Assembly (NCBI GenBank): GCA_005883625.1
Contig: VBDU01000075.1
Location: 1-46,231 of the forward strand
Reading direction: 5' to 3'
Source of the DNA: Chloroflexota bacterium
GTDB taxonomy: Bacteria > Chloroflexota > Limnocylindria > P2-11E
Length of the DNA stretch: 46,231 bases
The notes beneath the pieces are model-generated. The model searched no databases, had not been told where the DNA came from, and saw only the letters and a list, made by a program, of their open reading frames with translations. A program made the position numbers and the translations under genes. Numbering within the stretch: the first letter of the stretch is position 1; each line of letters begins with the position of its first letter. Shown piece after piece: positions 8,037-16,747 of the stretch.

Positions 8037-9000
8037 GCATCGGTCCGCGACGCGACGCGGCGGTCGGCACGCTCAGGCGCTCCAGGATGAGACGGACCTC
8101 CTCACGCTCGTCAGCCGACAGGTCGCCGAGCGGTGGGCGCACCGGCCCGGCGGGATGGCCGAGGAGCTCCATAGCGACCTTCATGACGGCCACCTCGAAG
8201 CCCCGCCGGCGCTGGCGGAGGTCGTAGAACGGTCGAACGACGTGCTCGTGGAACTGTGCGAGCCGGCGGTAGTCCGCGGCACGGGCGAGACGGTAGAGCT
8301 CGAGCGAGGCCTCGGGCCAGAAGCACGCGAGCGACGAGGTGAAGCCCTCCGCCCCCGCCGCGAAGTACGGACCCACCATGTCGTCCCCCGCGCCGGCGAG
8401 CCAGACGAGCCGCTCCGCGCCGAGGCGCTCGCTCACGTGCTCGCGCAGCCGCTGGAACAGGCGCACGTCGCCGCGGCCGTCCTTGAACGCGACGAGGTTG
8501 GGGATCTCGCGGGCGAGCCGCTCCAGGAGGGCGGGCGTGAGCGCGACGCCGTCGCGCGCGTAGATCGCGACGCCGAGCGCCGTGGCTTCCGCGATCTGAC
8601 GGTAGTAGCCGACGAGGCCGTCGGGGTCCGGATGCGCGTAGTAGGGCGGCAACACGAGGATCCCGTCGGCGCCGTCGCGCTCCGCCTGGCGCGCGAGCTC
8701 AGCCGCGACGCGCGGCCCGAAACCGACGCCCGCGATGACCGGGATCCTGCCGGCGGCCGCCTCGACGGTGGCGCGCACGATCGCGGCGCACTCGTCCGGC
8801 GTGAGGCTGAACAGCTCGCCGGTGCCGCTCGGCGCGACGAGCGCGTACATCCCGCTGCCCGCGAGCCAGCGCGCGTTCGCGTGGACCGCGGCGAGGTCGA
8901 CCGCGCCGTCGTCGGCGTACGGCGTGATCGGGAACGCGAGCACGCCGCGGAGGAGCGCTCCCAGGGCTCGCGGGGCCGACGCCGCGAGGACCCGCGTCAC
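8026..9000 (-). CDS. kdgD: 5-dehydro-4-deoxyglucarate dehydratase
   Basis: 324-residue member of the dihydrodipicolinate synthase/N-acetylneuraminate lyase family. It decarboxylates and dehydrates 5-dehydro-4-deoxy-D-glucarate to 2-oxoglutarate semialdehyde. The features [30 protein letters not shown] (Y147) and AFKDGRGD (Schiff-base K173) match the KdgD subgroup rather than DapA. It is somewhat longer than usual (about 300) because of N- and C-terminal tails. The GTG start at 9000 overlaps the upstream permease stop (GTGA). It supplies the step after the two dehydratases encoded at 3138-5509, which supports the pathway assignment. Confidence 0.9.
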   Translation of the reverse strand: MTRVLAASAPRALGALLRGVLAFPITPYADDGAVDLAAVHANARWLAGSGMYALVAPSGTGELFSLTPDECAAIVRATVEAAAGRIPVIAGVGFGPRVAAELARQAERDGADGILVLPPYYAHPDPDGLVGYYRQIAEATALGVAIYARDGVALTPALLERLAREIPNLVAFKDGRGDVRLFQRLREHVSERLGAERLVWLAGAGDDMVGPYFAAGAEGFTSSLACFWPEASLELYRLARAADYRRLAQFHEHVVRPFYDLRQRRRGFEVAVMKVAMELLGHPAGPVRPPLGDLSADEREEVRLILERLSVPTAASRRGPMHAA

Positions 9001-9839
9001 CGCCGCACCCGCACGACCATGTTCGTCGGGTTCACGAAGCGGAGCGCCGCGAGCAGCAGCACGAGGCTCGTCGCCATGTACACCACCGCCATCGCGTCGA
9101 TCTGCTGGCTCGGCCGGATGCCCGGCGCGAAGGCCGCGTAGTAGAGCGCGACGACGAGCGTCGTGCTGTCGGGCCCCGACGTGAGGAACGTGAGCTCGAA
9201 GAGCGCGAGCGTGCGGACGACGACGGTGAGCGCCGCCGCGAGCACGCCCGGCGCCGCGAGGGGCACGAGCACGCGCGTGAACACGCGGCGCGGTGACGCG
9301 CCGAGGACGCGTGCGGCGCGCTCGAGGTTGGGGTCGATCTGCTCGAAGAAGGGCGTGAGAAGCAGGACGACGAGCGGGAGCGCCGGCACGAGGTTCGCGA
9401 TGATCACGCCGGCCGCGCTCCCCGCGAGACGGAATTCGTAGAGCATCGTCGCGAGCGGGATGCCGTAGGTGATCGGCGGCAGGAGGAGCGGCAGGAGCAG
9501 GAGGATTTGGACGACCGCCTTGCCGCGGAAACGACGGCGCGCGAGAACGTACGCCGCGGGGACGCCGATGACGACGGCGATGGCCGCGACCGCGAGCGTG
9601 ATGAAGGCGGTCGACAGGAGGATCTGCGGGATGTCGAAGTCGGTGATCGCGGCGCGGAACCAGCGATCCGTGTAGCCGTCCGGGAACCAGCCCCCGAACC
9701 AGCTCGTCGCGAACGCGCTGAGGAGCACCGAGAAGAGGATCCCGCCGACGACGACCACGACGACCAGACCTGCCGCGAACACGTAGAGGGTCCCGCCGAG
9801 GTCGCGGCTCGGTGGCGCGCGCCGTGCGACGACCGTCAT
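8997..9839 (-). CDS. ABC transporter permease (second subunit, PotC/FbpB-like)
   Basis: 280-residue inner-membrane permease with about six hydrophobic segments. The EAA-type cytoplasmic loop ERAARVLGASPRRVFTRVLV, which docks to the ATPase, is clear. It belongs to the binding-protein-dependent permease group used with PotA/FbpC-like ATPases. It overlaps the first permease upstream (ATGA) and kdgD downstream (GTGA). The substrate, from operon context, is probably a sugar acid (aldarate or uronate) rather than polyamine or iron; that is inference. Confidence 0.88.
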   Translation of the reverse strand: MTVVARRAPPSRDLGGTLYVFAAGLVVVVVVGGILFSVLLSAFATSWFGGWFPDGYTDRWFRAAITDFDIPQILLSTAFITLAVAAIAVVIGVPAAYVLARRRFRGKAVVQILLLLPLLLPPITYGIPLATMLYEFRLAGSAAGVIIANLVPALPLVVLLLTPFFEQIDPNLERAARVLGASPRRVFTRVLVPLAAPGVLAAALTVVVRTLALFELTFLTSGPDSTTLVVALYYAAFAPGIRPSQQIDAMAVVYMATSLVLLLAALRFVNPTNMVVRVRR

Positions 9840-10759
9840 CGCGCGCCCTCCGTCCGCATGCGACGGTAGCCCCCTGCGCGCAGGGACAGCGCCGCCGCGA
9901 CGAGACCGAGCTCGATGACCCCCATGACGATCGCGATCGCCGATCCCTCCGAGTAGTCGAAGCGCTCGTAGGCCGCCTGCCACGCCGCGAACGCGATGAC
10001 CCGCGTCTCGCCGGCCGGGTTCCCCACGAGCACGGCCGAGGGGAACACCGAGAAGGTCGCGACGAACGAGAGCGCGGCGGCGACGGCGATGCCCGGCGCC
10101 ATCATCGGCAGCGTCACCCGCCGCGTGCGCTGCCACCAGCTCGCGCCGAGGACTCGCGCCGCCTTGTCGAGCGCGGGGTCGATCCCCGCGGCGTAGCCGA
10201 GGAGAAGGAGGAACACGGCCGGGAAGTCCGAGATGAGGAGCGAGATGAGCGTTCCGAGGTAGTTGTGAAGGAATCGCACCGGCTCGTGCACGAGGCCAAC
10301 GGCGAGGAGGGACTTGTTCACCCAACCGGCCGGGCCAAAGAACTGGAGCATGCCTTCCGCGATGAGCACGGTGCCGAGCGTCATCGGGATGACGAAGAGC
10401 GCGCCGAGGGCGCGCTGGCCCGGCACCGGTCTGCGCAGGCGGTACGCGAGAGGCAGCGCGACCGCGACGTCGATGAACGTGGCCGGGACGGCGAGCCGGA
10501 GCGTGTTCCAGATCGAGAGCCGTTCGCGGGGGTCGCCGAAGAACGCGAGGTAGCTCCCGAGCGGCCCGTTCGCCTCGTTGTCGCCGTACGGCTGGAACGA
10601 GAGCGCGAGCCCGTACACGAACGGGTACACGAACAGCCCGAGCACGCAAAGCGCCGCGGGCGCGATGAGCAGGAGCGTCGGATCGAGCCCGCGGCGCGAC
10701 CGGCGCGCGAGGGCGGGCGCGGACTCGGCGGCTTCGTGGCGCGCCGCGGGCGCGCTCAT
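9836..10759 (-). CDS. ABC transporter permease (first subunit, PotB-like)
   Basis: 307-residue permease. After a hydrophilic N-terminus the first membrane segment starts near residue 29 (LLLIAPAALCVLGLFVYPFV). The EAA loop DKAARVLGASWWQRTRRVTL lies in the C-terminal half. The ATG at 10759 overlaps the ATPase stop (ATGA); an ORF extension upstream of it would lie within the ATPase gene and is rejected. It pairs with the permease that follows to form the transmembrane channel of the sugar-acid importer. Confidence 0.88.
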   Translation of the reverse strand: MSAPAARHEAAESAPALARRSRRGLDPTLLLIAPAALCVLGLFVYPFVYGLALSFQPYGDNEANGPLGSYLAFFGDPRERLSIWNTLRLAVPATFIDVAVALPLAYRLRRPVPGQRALGALFVIPMTLGTVLIAEGMLQFFGPAGWVNKSLLAVGLVHEPVRFLHNYLGTLISLLISDFPAVFLLLLGYAAGIDPALDKAARVLGASWWQRTRRVTLPMMAPGIAVAAALSFVATFSVFPSAVLVGNPAGETRVIAFAAWQAAYERFDYSEGSAIAIVMGVIELGLVAAALSLRAGGYRRMRTEGAR

Positions 10760-11829
10760 CGACCCTCGACCGGGAAGACGAGGAGACGTTCCGGCGGGAG
10801 TCGCAGCGACACGCGGTCGCCCGCCGACCACCGATCTGGCGTGCGCGCGATGAAGCGCTGACCCGAGCCGGCGTCCGCGGAGAGCTCGAAGCCGTCGCCG
10901 ATGAACTCGGCGAGCTCCACCGACGCCGCGATCGACCCCGGCGAGCCGGGAGCGAGCACCTGGACGTCTTTCGGGCGGATCGTCGCGACCGCGCTCGAGC
11001 CCTCGGCGAGCGCGCCGCGACGCGTGCCCGTGAAGCGGGACCCGTTCGCGGCCACGGAGACGGCGTCCCCGCGGACCTCGCCGACCGTGACCGGCACGAG
11101 GTTGCGGTAGCCGAGGAAGTTCGCGACGTAGAGCGAGCGCGGCTGCGCGTAGAGCTCCTCGGGGGTGCCCGACTGCTCGATGACGCCGTCGCGCATGAGG
11201 ACGACACGGTCGGCGAGCGAGAGCGCCTCCTCCTGATCGTGCGTGACGTAGAGCGTCGTCAGCCCGAGCGATTGATGGAGCCGACGGATCTCAAGGCGCA
11301 TCTCGAGGCGGAGCTTCGCATCGAGATTCGAGAGCGGCTCGTCCATGAGGATGAGCGGCGGCTCGGTGACGATCGCCCTCGCGAGCGCGACGCGCTGCTG
11401 CTGGCCGCCCGACAGCTGAGCGGGATAGCGACTTCCGAGGCCGCCGAGCTGGACGAGGTCGAGCGCGCGGCTGACCCGGCGTTCGCTCTCCCGTCGCGAG
11501 ACCCCGCGGACCTCGAGACCGAAGCCGACGTTGCGCGAGATGCTGAGGTGCGGGAAAAGGGCGTAGTTCTGGAAGACCATGCCGAAGCCACGGCGCTCCG
11601 GCGGGTCGCGCGTGATGTCCCGGCCGTCGATCTCGACGGCGCCTTCATCGGGGTCGAGCAGCCCGGCGACGCAGTTGAGCGTCGTGGTCTTGCCGCACCC
11701 GGAGGGACCGAGGAGGCTGATGAACTCGCCGCCGGTGACCTCCAGGTCGAAGTGACGGACGGCCGCCGTGTCCGCGAAATGCTTCGACAGATCGCGGACA
11801 CGGAGCGTCCTCAGCTTCGACGCGCTCAT
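10756..11829 (-). CDS. ABC transporter ATP-binding protein (PotA/FbpC-like)
   Basis: 357-residue ATPase. Walker A is GPSGCGKTT, the Q-loop sits in GMVFQNYALFPHLS, the signature is LSGGQQQRVALARA, Walker B is LILMDEPLSNLD, and the H-loop is YVTHDQEEAL. A C-terminal TOBE-like domain (about 240-357) is typical of importers for spermidine, iron or sugars. The ATG start overlaps the binding-protein stop (ATGA) and its own stop overlaps the first permease, so the whole transporter is translationally coupled. Confidence 0.92.
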   Translation of the reverse strand: MSASKLRTLRVRDLSKHFADTAAVRHFDLEVTGGEFISLLGPSGCGKTTTLNCVAGLLDPDEGAVEIDGRDITRDPPERRGFGMVFQNYALFPHLSISRNVGFGLEVRGVSRRESERRVSRALDLVQLGGLGSRYPAQLSGGQQQRVALARAIVTEPPLILMDEPLSNLDAKLRLEMRLEIRRLHQSLGLTTLYVTHDQEEALSLADRVVLMRDGVIEQSGTPEELYAQPRSLYVANFLGYRNLVPVTVGEVRGDAVSVAANGSRFTGTRRGALAEGSSAVATIRPKDVQVLAPGSPGSIAASVELAEFIGDGFELSADAGSGQRFIARTPDRWSAGDRVSLRLPPERLLVFPVEGR

Positions 11830-13088
11830 TGCGTCTTGCCGGCCCCGACCCTCTTGTCCCAGATGTCGAACGCCGTGACGAGCGCCTTCGTCTCGAGCGG
11901 CGTCTCGATCGGGAGCTTCTTGATGAGATCGTCGAAGTCGGGCCGCACGACCGATCCGACCGCGTCCTGGCTCTCCTTCGGCGCCATCGCGAGCGTGACG
12001 TTCTTGACCGCCGGACCGGGGTAGAAGAACGCGTTGTCGTAGGCCTTCGCCTGCTGCTCCGGCTTCAGCATCCACGCGGCAAGGTCCAGCGCGACCGCGA
12101 GGTGATCGCTGTCGACGCCCTTGGGGATGCAGACGTACTGCGTGTCCGCCACGAGCCGCGTCGCGATCGAGGCTGCCTTGAAGTCCTTCGGGACCGTCCC
12201 GAGGACGCGGACGTTGAGGTCCCAGCCCATCGTCGAGAGCGCGACCGTCCGCGCACCCTGGCCGAGCTCCTTGAAGGTCGCCGCGGTGCCGGTCGTGTAG
12301 TACTCGACGTACTTGCCGAGCTCCTCGTAGTACGGCCAGACCTTCGTCCAGCTGTTCGGGTCGCGCGGGTTCGTCTCGCCGAGGATGTACGGGAGGCCCA
12401 TCAGCATCGAGCGCCCGGGGCCCGAGTTCGCCGGCCGCGCGTAGATGAGCTGCTTCGGGTTCGCCTTCGCCCAGGCGAGGAAATCGTCGGCGGTCTTTGG
12501 CACGTTCGTGAGCTTCTTCGGATCGTAGGTGAACGTCGGGCCGTAGTTCCCGTAGACCACGAGGATCCCAAACCCCTGCGCGAGGTCCTGCGCCTTCGGC
12601 TGCAGGTAATTGTCCATGAGGCTCGGGAACTTCTTGTCGTAGTCGGGCGTGATCTTCGTGAAGAGCCCCTGCTCGACACCCGCCGACAGTCCGTCGGAGC
12701 CGGTGAGCACGAAGTGCAGCTGGACGTTGTTCGCCTGCTGCTGGGCCTTGAGCTTCGCCGGGAGCTCGGGCGCCGTGGCGGTCTCGAACTTGATGCCGCT
12801 CACGTACTTGGCGTTCTGCTTCCCGTAGTCCTCGATCGCGGCCTTCGTGAGCTGGAGCTGGCCGGCGACGTCGATGACGGAGAAGCTGATCGGCGTCGTC
12901 GGCAGCGCGGGAATGGCCACGCCCGCCGCCGTGCCCGCCGCGGTCGCCGTGGCGGCGCCACCCGCCGGCGGCCGTCCCGGACCGCAGGCCACGGCGACCA
13001 CGGCCGCGCCCGCGCCGATGAGGAATCGCCTGCGATCGACCCGGAGCTCGCTGACCGTCGTCACGAGGTCGCGCTTTCTGTCGTCCAC
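11826..13088 (-). CDS. Tat-type lipoprotein solute-binding protein of the sugar-acid ABC importer
   Basis: 420-residue extracellular solute-binding protein. It has a twin-arginine signal (RRRFLIG, residues 19-25) with lipobox VAVAC (C35), then a Thr/Ala-rich linker. The mature part matches the broad PotD/Fbp-like binding-protein fold (FVLTGSDGLSAGVEQGLFTKI, YDPKKLTNVPKTADDFLAW). The GTG start is preceded by AAGGAGGGG. It is the first gene of the operon with ATPase, two permeases, kdgD and the SDR. The ligand is inferred to be an aldarate or uronate from kdgD; no ligand-binding residues could be assigned from sequence alone. Confidence 0.88.
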   Translation of the reverse strand: MDDRKRDLVTTVSELRVDRRRFLIGAGAAVVAVACGPGRPPAGGAATATAAGTAAGVAIPALPTTPISFSVIDVAGQLQLTKAAIEDYGKQNAKYVSGIKFETATAPELPAKLKAQQQANNVQLHFVLTGSDGLSAGVEQGLFTKITPDYDKKFPSLMDNYLQPKAQDLAQGFGILVVYGNYGPTFTYDPKKLTNVPKTADDFLAWAKANPKQLIYARPANSGPGRSMLMGLPYILGETNPRDPNSWTKVWPYYEELGKYVEYYTTGTAATFKELGQGARTVALSTMGWDLNVRVLGTVPKDFKAASIATRLVADTQYVCIPKGVDSDHLAVALDLAAWMLKPEQQAKAYDNAFFYPGPAVKNVTLAMAPKESQDAVGSVVRPDFDDLIKKLPIETPLETKALVTAFDIWDKRVGAGKTQ

Positions 13089-13156
13089 GCTGCCCCTCCT
13101 TCGGATGTAGAGTCCGCTCGCGCTCGCCCGCGCGCGTGCCGTGCGGCGAAGCCAGA

Positions 13157-13170
13157 AGACTTACAGACTT
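13157..13170. promoter_or_regulatory. Direct repeat AGACTT in the divergent transporter promoter region
   Basis: AGACTT occurs at 13157-13162 and 13165-13170 (8-bp spacing), followed by GACGTC and the AT-rich CAACATATCTTG, inside the 137-bp gap between the two divergent binding-protein genes. It is a candidate operator/promoter area for both operons; the regulator is unknown, the RpiR protein being one possibility. Confidence 0.3.
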
Positions 13171-13225
13171 GACGTCATGGTGCAACATATCTTGCGCCTT
13201 CGTAGGGCAGGGGGCGGTGGAACGG

Positions 13226-14890
13226 ATGACCGAGCGCATCGATCGCCGGGAGTTCCTGCGCCGGGTGGGCCTCGGCGCGGGGGCGACCATCCTCGCGGGC
13301 TGCGTCCCGCAGACCGGCCAGCCCGGGTCGACCGCGGCGGCCGGCGCGTCCGCGGAGCCGCTGACGCTGCCCATCGTCAAGCAGCCGCTGAGCCTCAGCT
13401 ACTGGGCCCCCATGAGCTCGAACGTGAGCCCGACGATGAAGAGCTTCGGCGAGATCGCGTGCTACCGCGAGCTCGAGAAGCGGACGGGCATCCACATCGA
13501 CTTCCAGCACCCGCCGCTGGGCCAGGAGACCGAGCAGTTCAACCTCGTCGCCGCCTCCGGCAAGTACCCCGACGTGCTCGAGTACAACTGGCTGACGAAC
13601 GCGCCGGGCGGTCCGGCGCGGTTCCTCCGCGACGGCGTGATCGTCCGGCTGAACGACCTCATCGACCGCTACGCCCCGAACCTGAAGCGCGTGCTGAGCG
13701 AGCACCCCGAGTGGCGGAAGATGATCGTCACCGACGAAGGCGACATCTACGCCTTCCCCTTCATCCGCGGCGACCCGCTGCTCCTGGTCTCCGTCGGCCT
13801 CGCCATCCGGCAGGACTGGCTCGACCGGCTCGGCCTCCGGACGCCGGCGACGCTCGAAGACTGGCGCGGGATGCTCGCCGCCTTCAAGCAGCGCGACCCG
13901 AACGGGAACGGCAAGGCGGACGAGATCCCGCTGAGCACGTGGGCGGCCAGTCCCGGCGCCGGGACGGGCGCCCGCGGCGCCTTCTCGCGGTATTCGTTCA
14001 TCGGGGCGTGGGGCATCGGTCAGGACTGGTACCAGGAGAACGGCGTCATGAAGTTCGGCCCGCTGCAGCCGGAGTTCCGCGAGTTCCTCGCGACGATGAC
14101 GCAGTGGTACAAGGACGGCCTGATCGACGCGGACGTCTTCGCCACGAACCAGGCGAGCTTCGACGCGAAGATGACGAACAACCAGATCGGCGCCGCGAGC
14201 ATGCAGGGCGGCAACGGCATCGGGAAGTACGCCGGGCTCATGGCCGGCAAGGGGACCTTCAAGCTGAGCGCAGCGCCCAACCCGACGCTCCGGGCGGGCG
14301 AGCGCCCGCAGCTGGGCGGGCGCGACAACCCGTACCCGGGCCAGGGCTCCGCGGCGATCACGAGCTCGAACAAGAGCGTCGTCGAGACCGTGAAGATGCT
14401 CGACTACGCCTACAGCCCCGAGGGGTCGCTGCTCTTCAACTTCGGGATCGAGGGCACGAGCTACTCCATGGTGAACGGCCTCCCGACCTACCTCGACGCG
14501 GTGATGCACGATCCGAAGATCCCGTCCGCACAGATGATCTCGCGCTTCGCGCGGGGCAACTTCAACGGGCCGTTCGTCCAGGACGTGCGCTACATCACCC
14601 AGTACTACGAGCTGCCGGAGCAGAAGGACGCGCTCAAGGTCTGGACCCAGCCGACCAACGAGAAGCTGCTGCCCCCGCTCACCGTGACCCAGGACGAGAG
14701 CAAGCGCTTCGCCTCGCTCATGACGGACATCAACACGCGCTACGACGAGGTGTTCAACCGGGTGTGGTCGGGGAAGGCCGGGCTCGACGAATGGGACGGC
14801 TTCGCGCGCGCGCTGCGCGGTATGGGCATCGACGACGCGCTGAAGATCCAGCAGGCGGCGCTCGACCGGTACAACAAGCGCCCGTCCTGA
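13226..14890 (+). CDS. Tat-type lipoprotein binding protein of an LplB/YtcQ-class oligosaccharide importer
   Basis: 554-residue extracellular binding protein of the large YtcQ/LipO type. The N-terminus carries the twin-arginine motif DRREFLRR (6-13) and lipobox LAGC (C26). The mature part has the calcium-loop-like DPNGNGKADEIP and long aromatic-rich stretches typical of oligosaccharide binders. The ATG at 13226 was chosen; a GTG at 13217 is possible. It leads an operon with LplB/LplC-like permeases and pectin hydrolases, so the likely ligands are (unsaturated) oligogalacturonides or related uronides. No ATPase gene is present; such importers often share an MsmX-like ATPase encoded elsewhere. 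Confidence 0.9.
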   Translation: MTERIDRREFLRRVGLGAGATILAGCVPQTGQPGSTAAAGASAEPLTLPIVKQPLSLSYWAPMSSNVSPTMKSFGEIACYRELEKRTGIHIDFQHPPLGQETEQFNLVAASGKYPDVLEYNWLTNAPGGPARFLRDGVIVRLNDLIDRYAPNLKRVLSEHPEWRKMIVTDEGDIYAFPFIRGDPLLLVSVGLAIRQDWLDRLGLRTPATLEDWRGMLAAFKQRDPNGNGKADEIPLSTWAASPGAGTGARGAFSRYSFIGAWGIGQDWYQENGVMKFGPLQPEFREFLATMTQWYKDGLIDADVFATNQASFDAKMTNNQIGAASMQGGNGIGKYAGLMAGKGTFKLSAAPNPTLRAGERPQLGGRDNPYPGQGSAAITSSNKSVVETVKMLDYAYSPEGSLLFNFGIEGTSYSMVNGLPTYLDAVMHDPKIPSAQMISRFARGNFNGPFVQDVRYITQYYELPEQKDALKVWTQPTNEKLLPPLTVTQDESKRFASLMTDINTRYDEVFNRVWSGKAGLDEWDGFARALRGMGIDDALKIQQAALDRYNKRPS

Positions 14891-14891
14891 G

Positions 14892-15851
14892 GTGAGGGCG
14901 GCCCGCTCGCTGGACCTCGCCGCCTCCATACCGCTCGCGCCCAGACGCGGTGCGTGGCGGACGGTCGTCCGCGACCTGCGCCGCAACCGCCACGTCTACC
15001 TCATGCTCGCGCCGATCGTCCTCTACTACCTCGTCTTCCATTACGGGCCGATGTACGGCGCGGTCATCGCCTTCCAGGACTTCAACCCGGTGAAGGGCGT
15101 GTTCGGCAGCAAGTGGGTCGGGCTGCAGAACTTCCAGGACTTCTTCGCGAGCGTGTATTTCGCGCGGCTCATGGTGAACACCGTCGCGATCAGCGTCCTC
15201 GATCTCGTGTTCGGATTCCCGGCGCCGATCATCCTCGCCCTGCTGCTGAACGAGCTCCGCTGGAACCCCTTCAAGAGGCTGGTGCAGACCGTGAGCTACC
15301 TGCCGCACTTCATCTCGGTCGTCGTCGTCGTCGGCATGCTCTTCGACTTCTTCGCGCGTGACGGCGTCGTGAACGACCTCCTCGCCGCATCATCGCCGAC
15401 CGCGTTCATGCAGTCGCCCGAATGGTTCCGTCAGCTGTTCGTGGGATCGGGGATCTGGCAGCAGGTCGGCTGGGGATCGATCGTCTACCTCGCCGCGATC
15501 GCGAACATCGACCCGCAGCTGTACGACGCCGCCAAGGTCGACGGCGCGAACCGCTTCAGGCTCATCCGTCACGTGACGCTGCCGGGGATCCTCCCGGTGA
15601 TCGTCATCCTCCTCATCCTGCGGCTGGGATCGATCATGAGCGTCGGCTACGAAAAGATCCTCCTCATGTACAACCCGCTCACGTACGAGACGGCCGACGT
15701 CATCTCGACCTACGTGTTCCGCCGAGGGATCCTGCAGGCCGACTTCTCGTTCAGTGCCGCGGTGGGCCTCTTCAACTCGCTCATCAACTTCGGCCTGCTC
15801 CTCGCCGCGAACCGGATCAGCAGGCGGCTCACGGAGACGAGCCTGTGGTAG
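14892..15851 (+). CDS. LplB-like oligosaccharide ABC permease
   Basis: 319-residue permease of the LplB/YtcP-partner class, with about six membrane segments. Typical features are FHYGPMYGAVIAFQDFNPVKG, HYGP-type first loop, the EAA loop YDAAKVDGANRFRLIRHVTL, and GYEKILLMYNPLTYETADVI. The GTG start lies one base after the binding-protein stop, and the stop overlaps the next permease by 7 bases. It forms the channel with the following subunit. Confidence 0.92.
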   Translation: MRAARSLDLAASIPLAPRRGAWRTVVRDLRRNRHVYLMLAPIVLYYLVFHYGPMYGAVIAFQDFNPVKGVFGSKWVGLQNFQDFFASVYFARLMVNTVAISVLDLVFGFPAPIILALLLNELRWNPFKRLVQTVSYLPHFISVVVVVGMLFDFFARDGVVNDLLAASSPTAFMQSPEWFRQLFVGSGIWQQVGWGSIVYLAAIANIDPQLYDAAKVDGANRFRLIRHVTLPGILPVIVILLILRLGSIMSVGYEKILLMYNPLTYETADVISTYVFRRGILQADFSFSAAVGLFNSLINFGLLLAANRISRRLTETSLW

Positions 15852-16747
15852 GCACGCGGCGCATCCGCTTCAAGGAGAGCACGGGCGAGCGGCTGTTCGG
15901 CATCGGCAACGTCGCGCTCATGCTCGCGCTCGTCGTGGTGACGCTGTATCCGCTCCTGTACGTGCTCTTCGCCTCCCTCAGCAGCCCGACGCTGCTCGCC
16001 GGGCACCGCGGGCTCCTGTTCGGGCCGCTGAGCGTCACGCTCGAGGCCTACCGCCGCGTGTTCGAGAACCCGATGATCCTCACCGGCTACCGCAACACGC
16101 TCTTCTACGTGATCGCGGGAACGACGCTCAACGTCTTCATGACGGCCCTCGGCGCCTACGCGCTGTCGCGGCGGGATCTCCTCTTCAAGAACCCGATCAT
16201 GTTCTTCATCGTCTTCACGATGTTCTTCGGCGGCGGGCTCATCCCCACGTACCTGCTCGTCGGCCAGACCCTCCACATGCAGGACACGCCCTGGGCGCTC
16301 ATCGTCCCGGGCGCGATCACGACGATCAACCTCATCATCATGCGGACCGCGTTCAACGCGGTGCCCGCGTCGCTCGAGGAGGCCGCTCGCATCGACGGCG
16401 CGAACGACTGGACCATCCTGTTCAAGATCTACCTGCCGCTCTCGTGGCCGGTCGTCGCCGTGATGATCCTCTTCTACGGCGTCGCGCACTGGAACTCGTT
16501 CTTCCCCGCGATGGTCTACTTGAGGACGCGCGAGCTCTATCCCCTGCAGCTCGTCCTGCGCGAGATCCTCATCTCGAGCAACGTCCAGAACATGACGACC
16601 GACGTCTCGAGCGGCGATGTCTTCGCGATCGGCGAGACGATCAAGTACGCGACGATCATCGTCGCGACCCTCCCGATCCTCTTCGTCTATCCGTACCTCC
16701 AGCGCTACTTCGTGAAAGGCGTGATGATCGGAGCGATCAAGGAGTGA
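15845..16747 (+). CDS. LplC/YtcP-like oligosaccharide ABC permease
   Basis: 300-residue permease, second subunit of the oligouronide importer. It has FASLSSPTLLAGHRGLLF near the first periplasmic loop, GGGLIPTYLLV, the EAA loop LEEAARIDGANDWTILFKIYL, and the conserved end YLQRYFVKGVMIGAIKE that marks the YtcP family. The GTG at 15845 overlaps the previous stop. Its TGA overlaps the GTG of the GH28 gene (GTGA). Confidence 0.92.
   Translation: MVGTRRIRFKESTGERLFGIGNVALMLALVVVTLYPLLYVLFASLSSPTLLAGHRGLLFGPLSVTLEAYRRVFENPMILTGYRNTLFYVIAGTTLNVFMTALGAYALSRRDLLFKNPIMFFIVFTMFFGGGLIPTYLLVGQTLHMQDTPWALIVPGAITTINLIIMRTAFNAVPASLEEAARIDGANDWTILFKIYLPLSWPVVAVMILFYGVAHWNSFFPAMVYLRTRELYPLQLVLREILISSNVQNMTTDVSSGDVFAIGETIKYATIIVATLPILFVYPYLQRYFVKGVMIGAIKE

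Noticed and set aside
8997..13380. Long minus-strand open frames extending the permease and ATPase genes upstream
   Set aside because: The extensions lie inside the neighbouring genes in another frame; real starts are set by ATGA/GTGA overlaps at 9839 and 11829.
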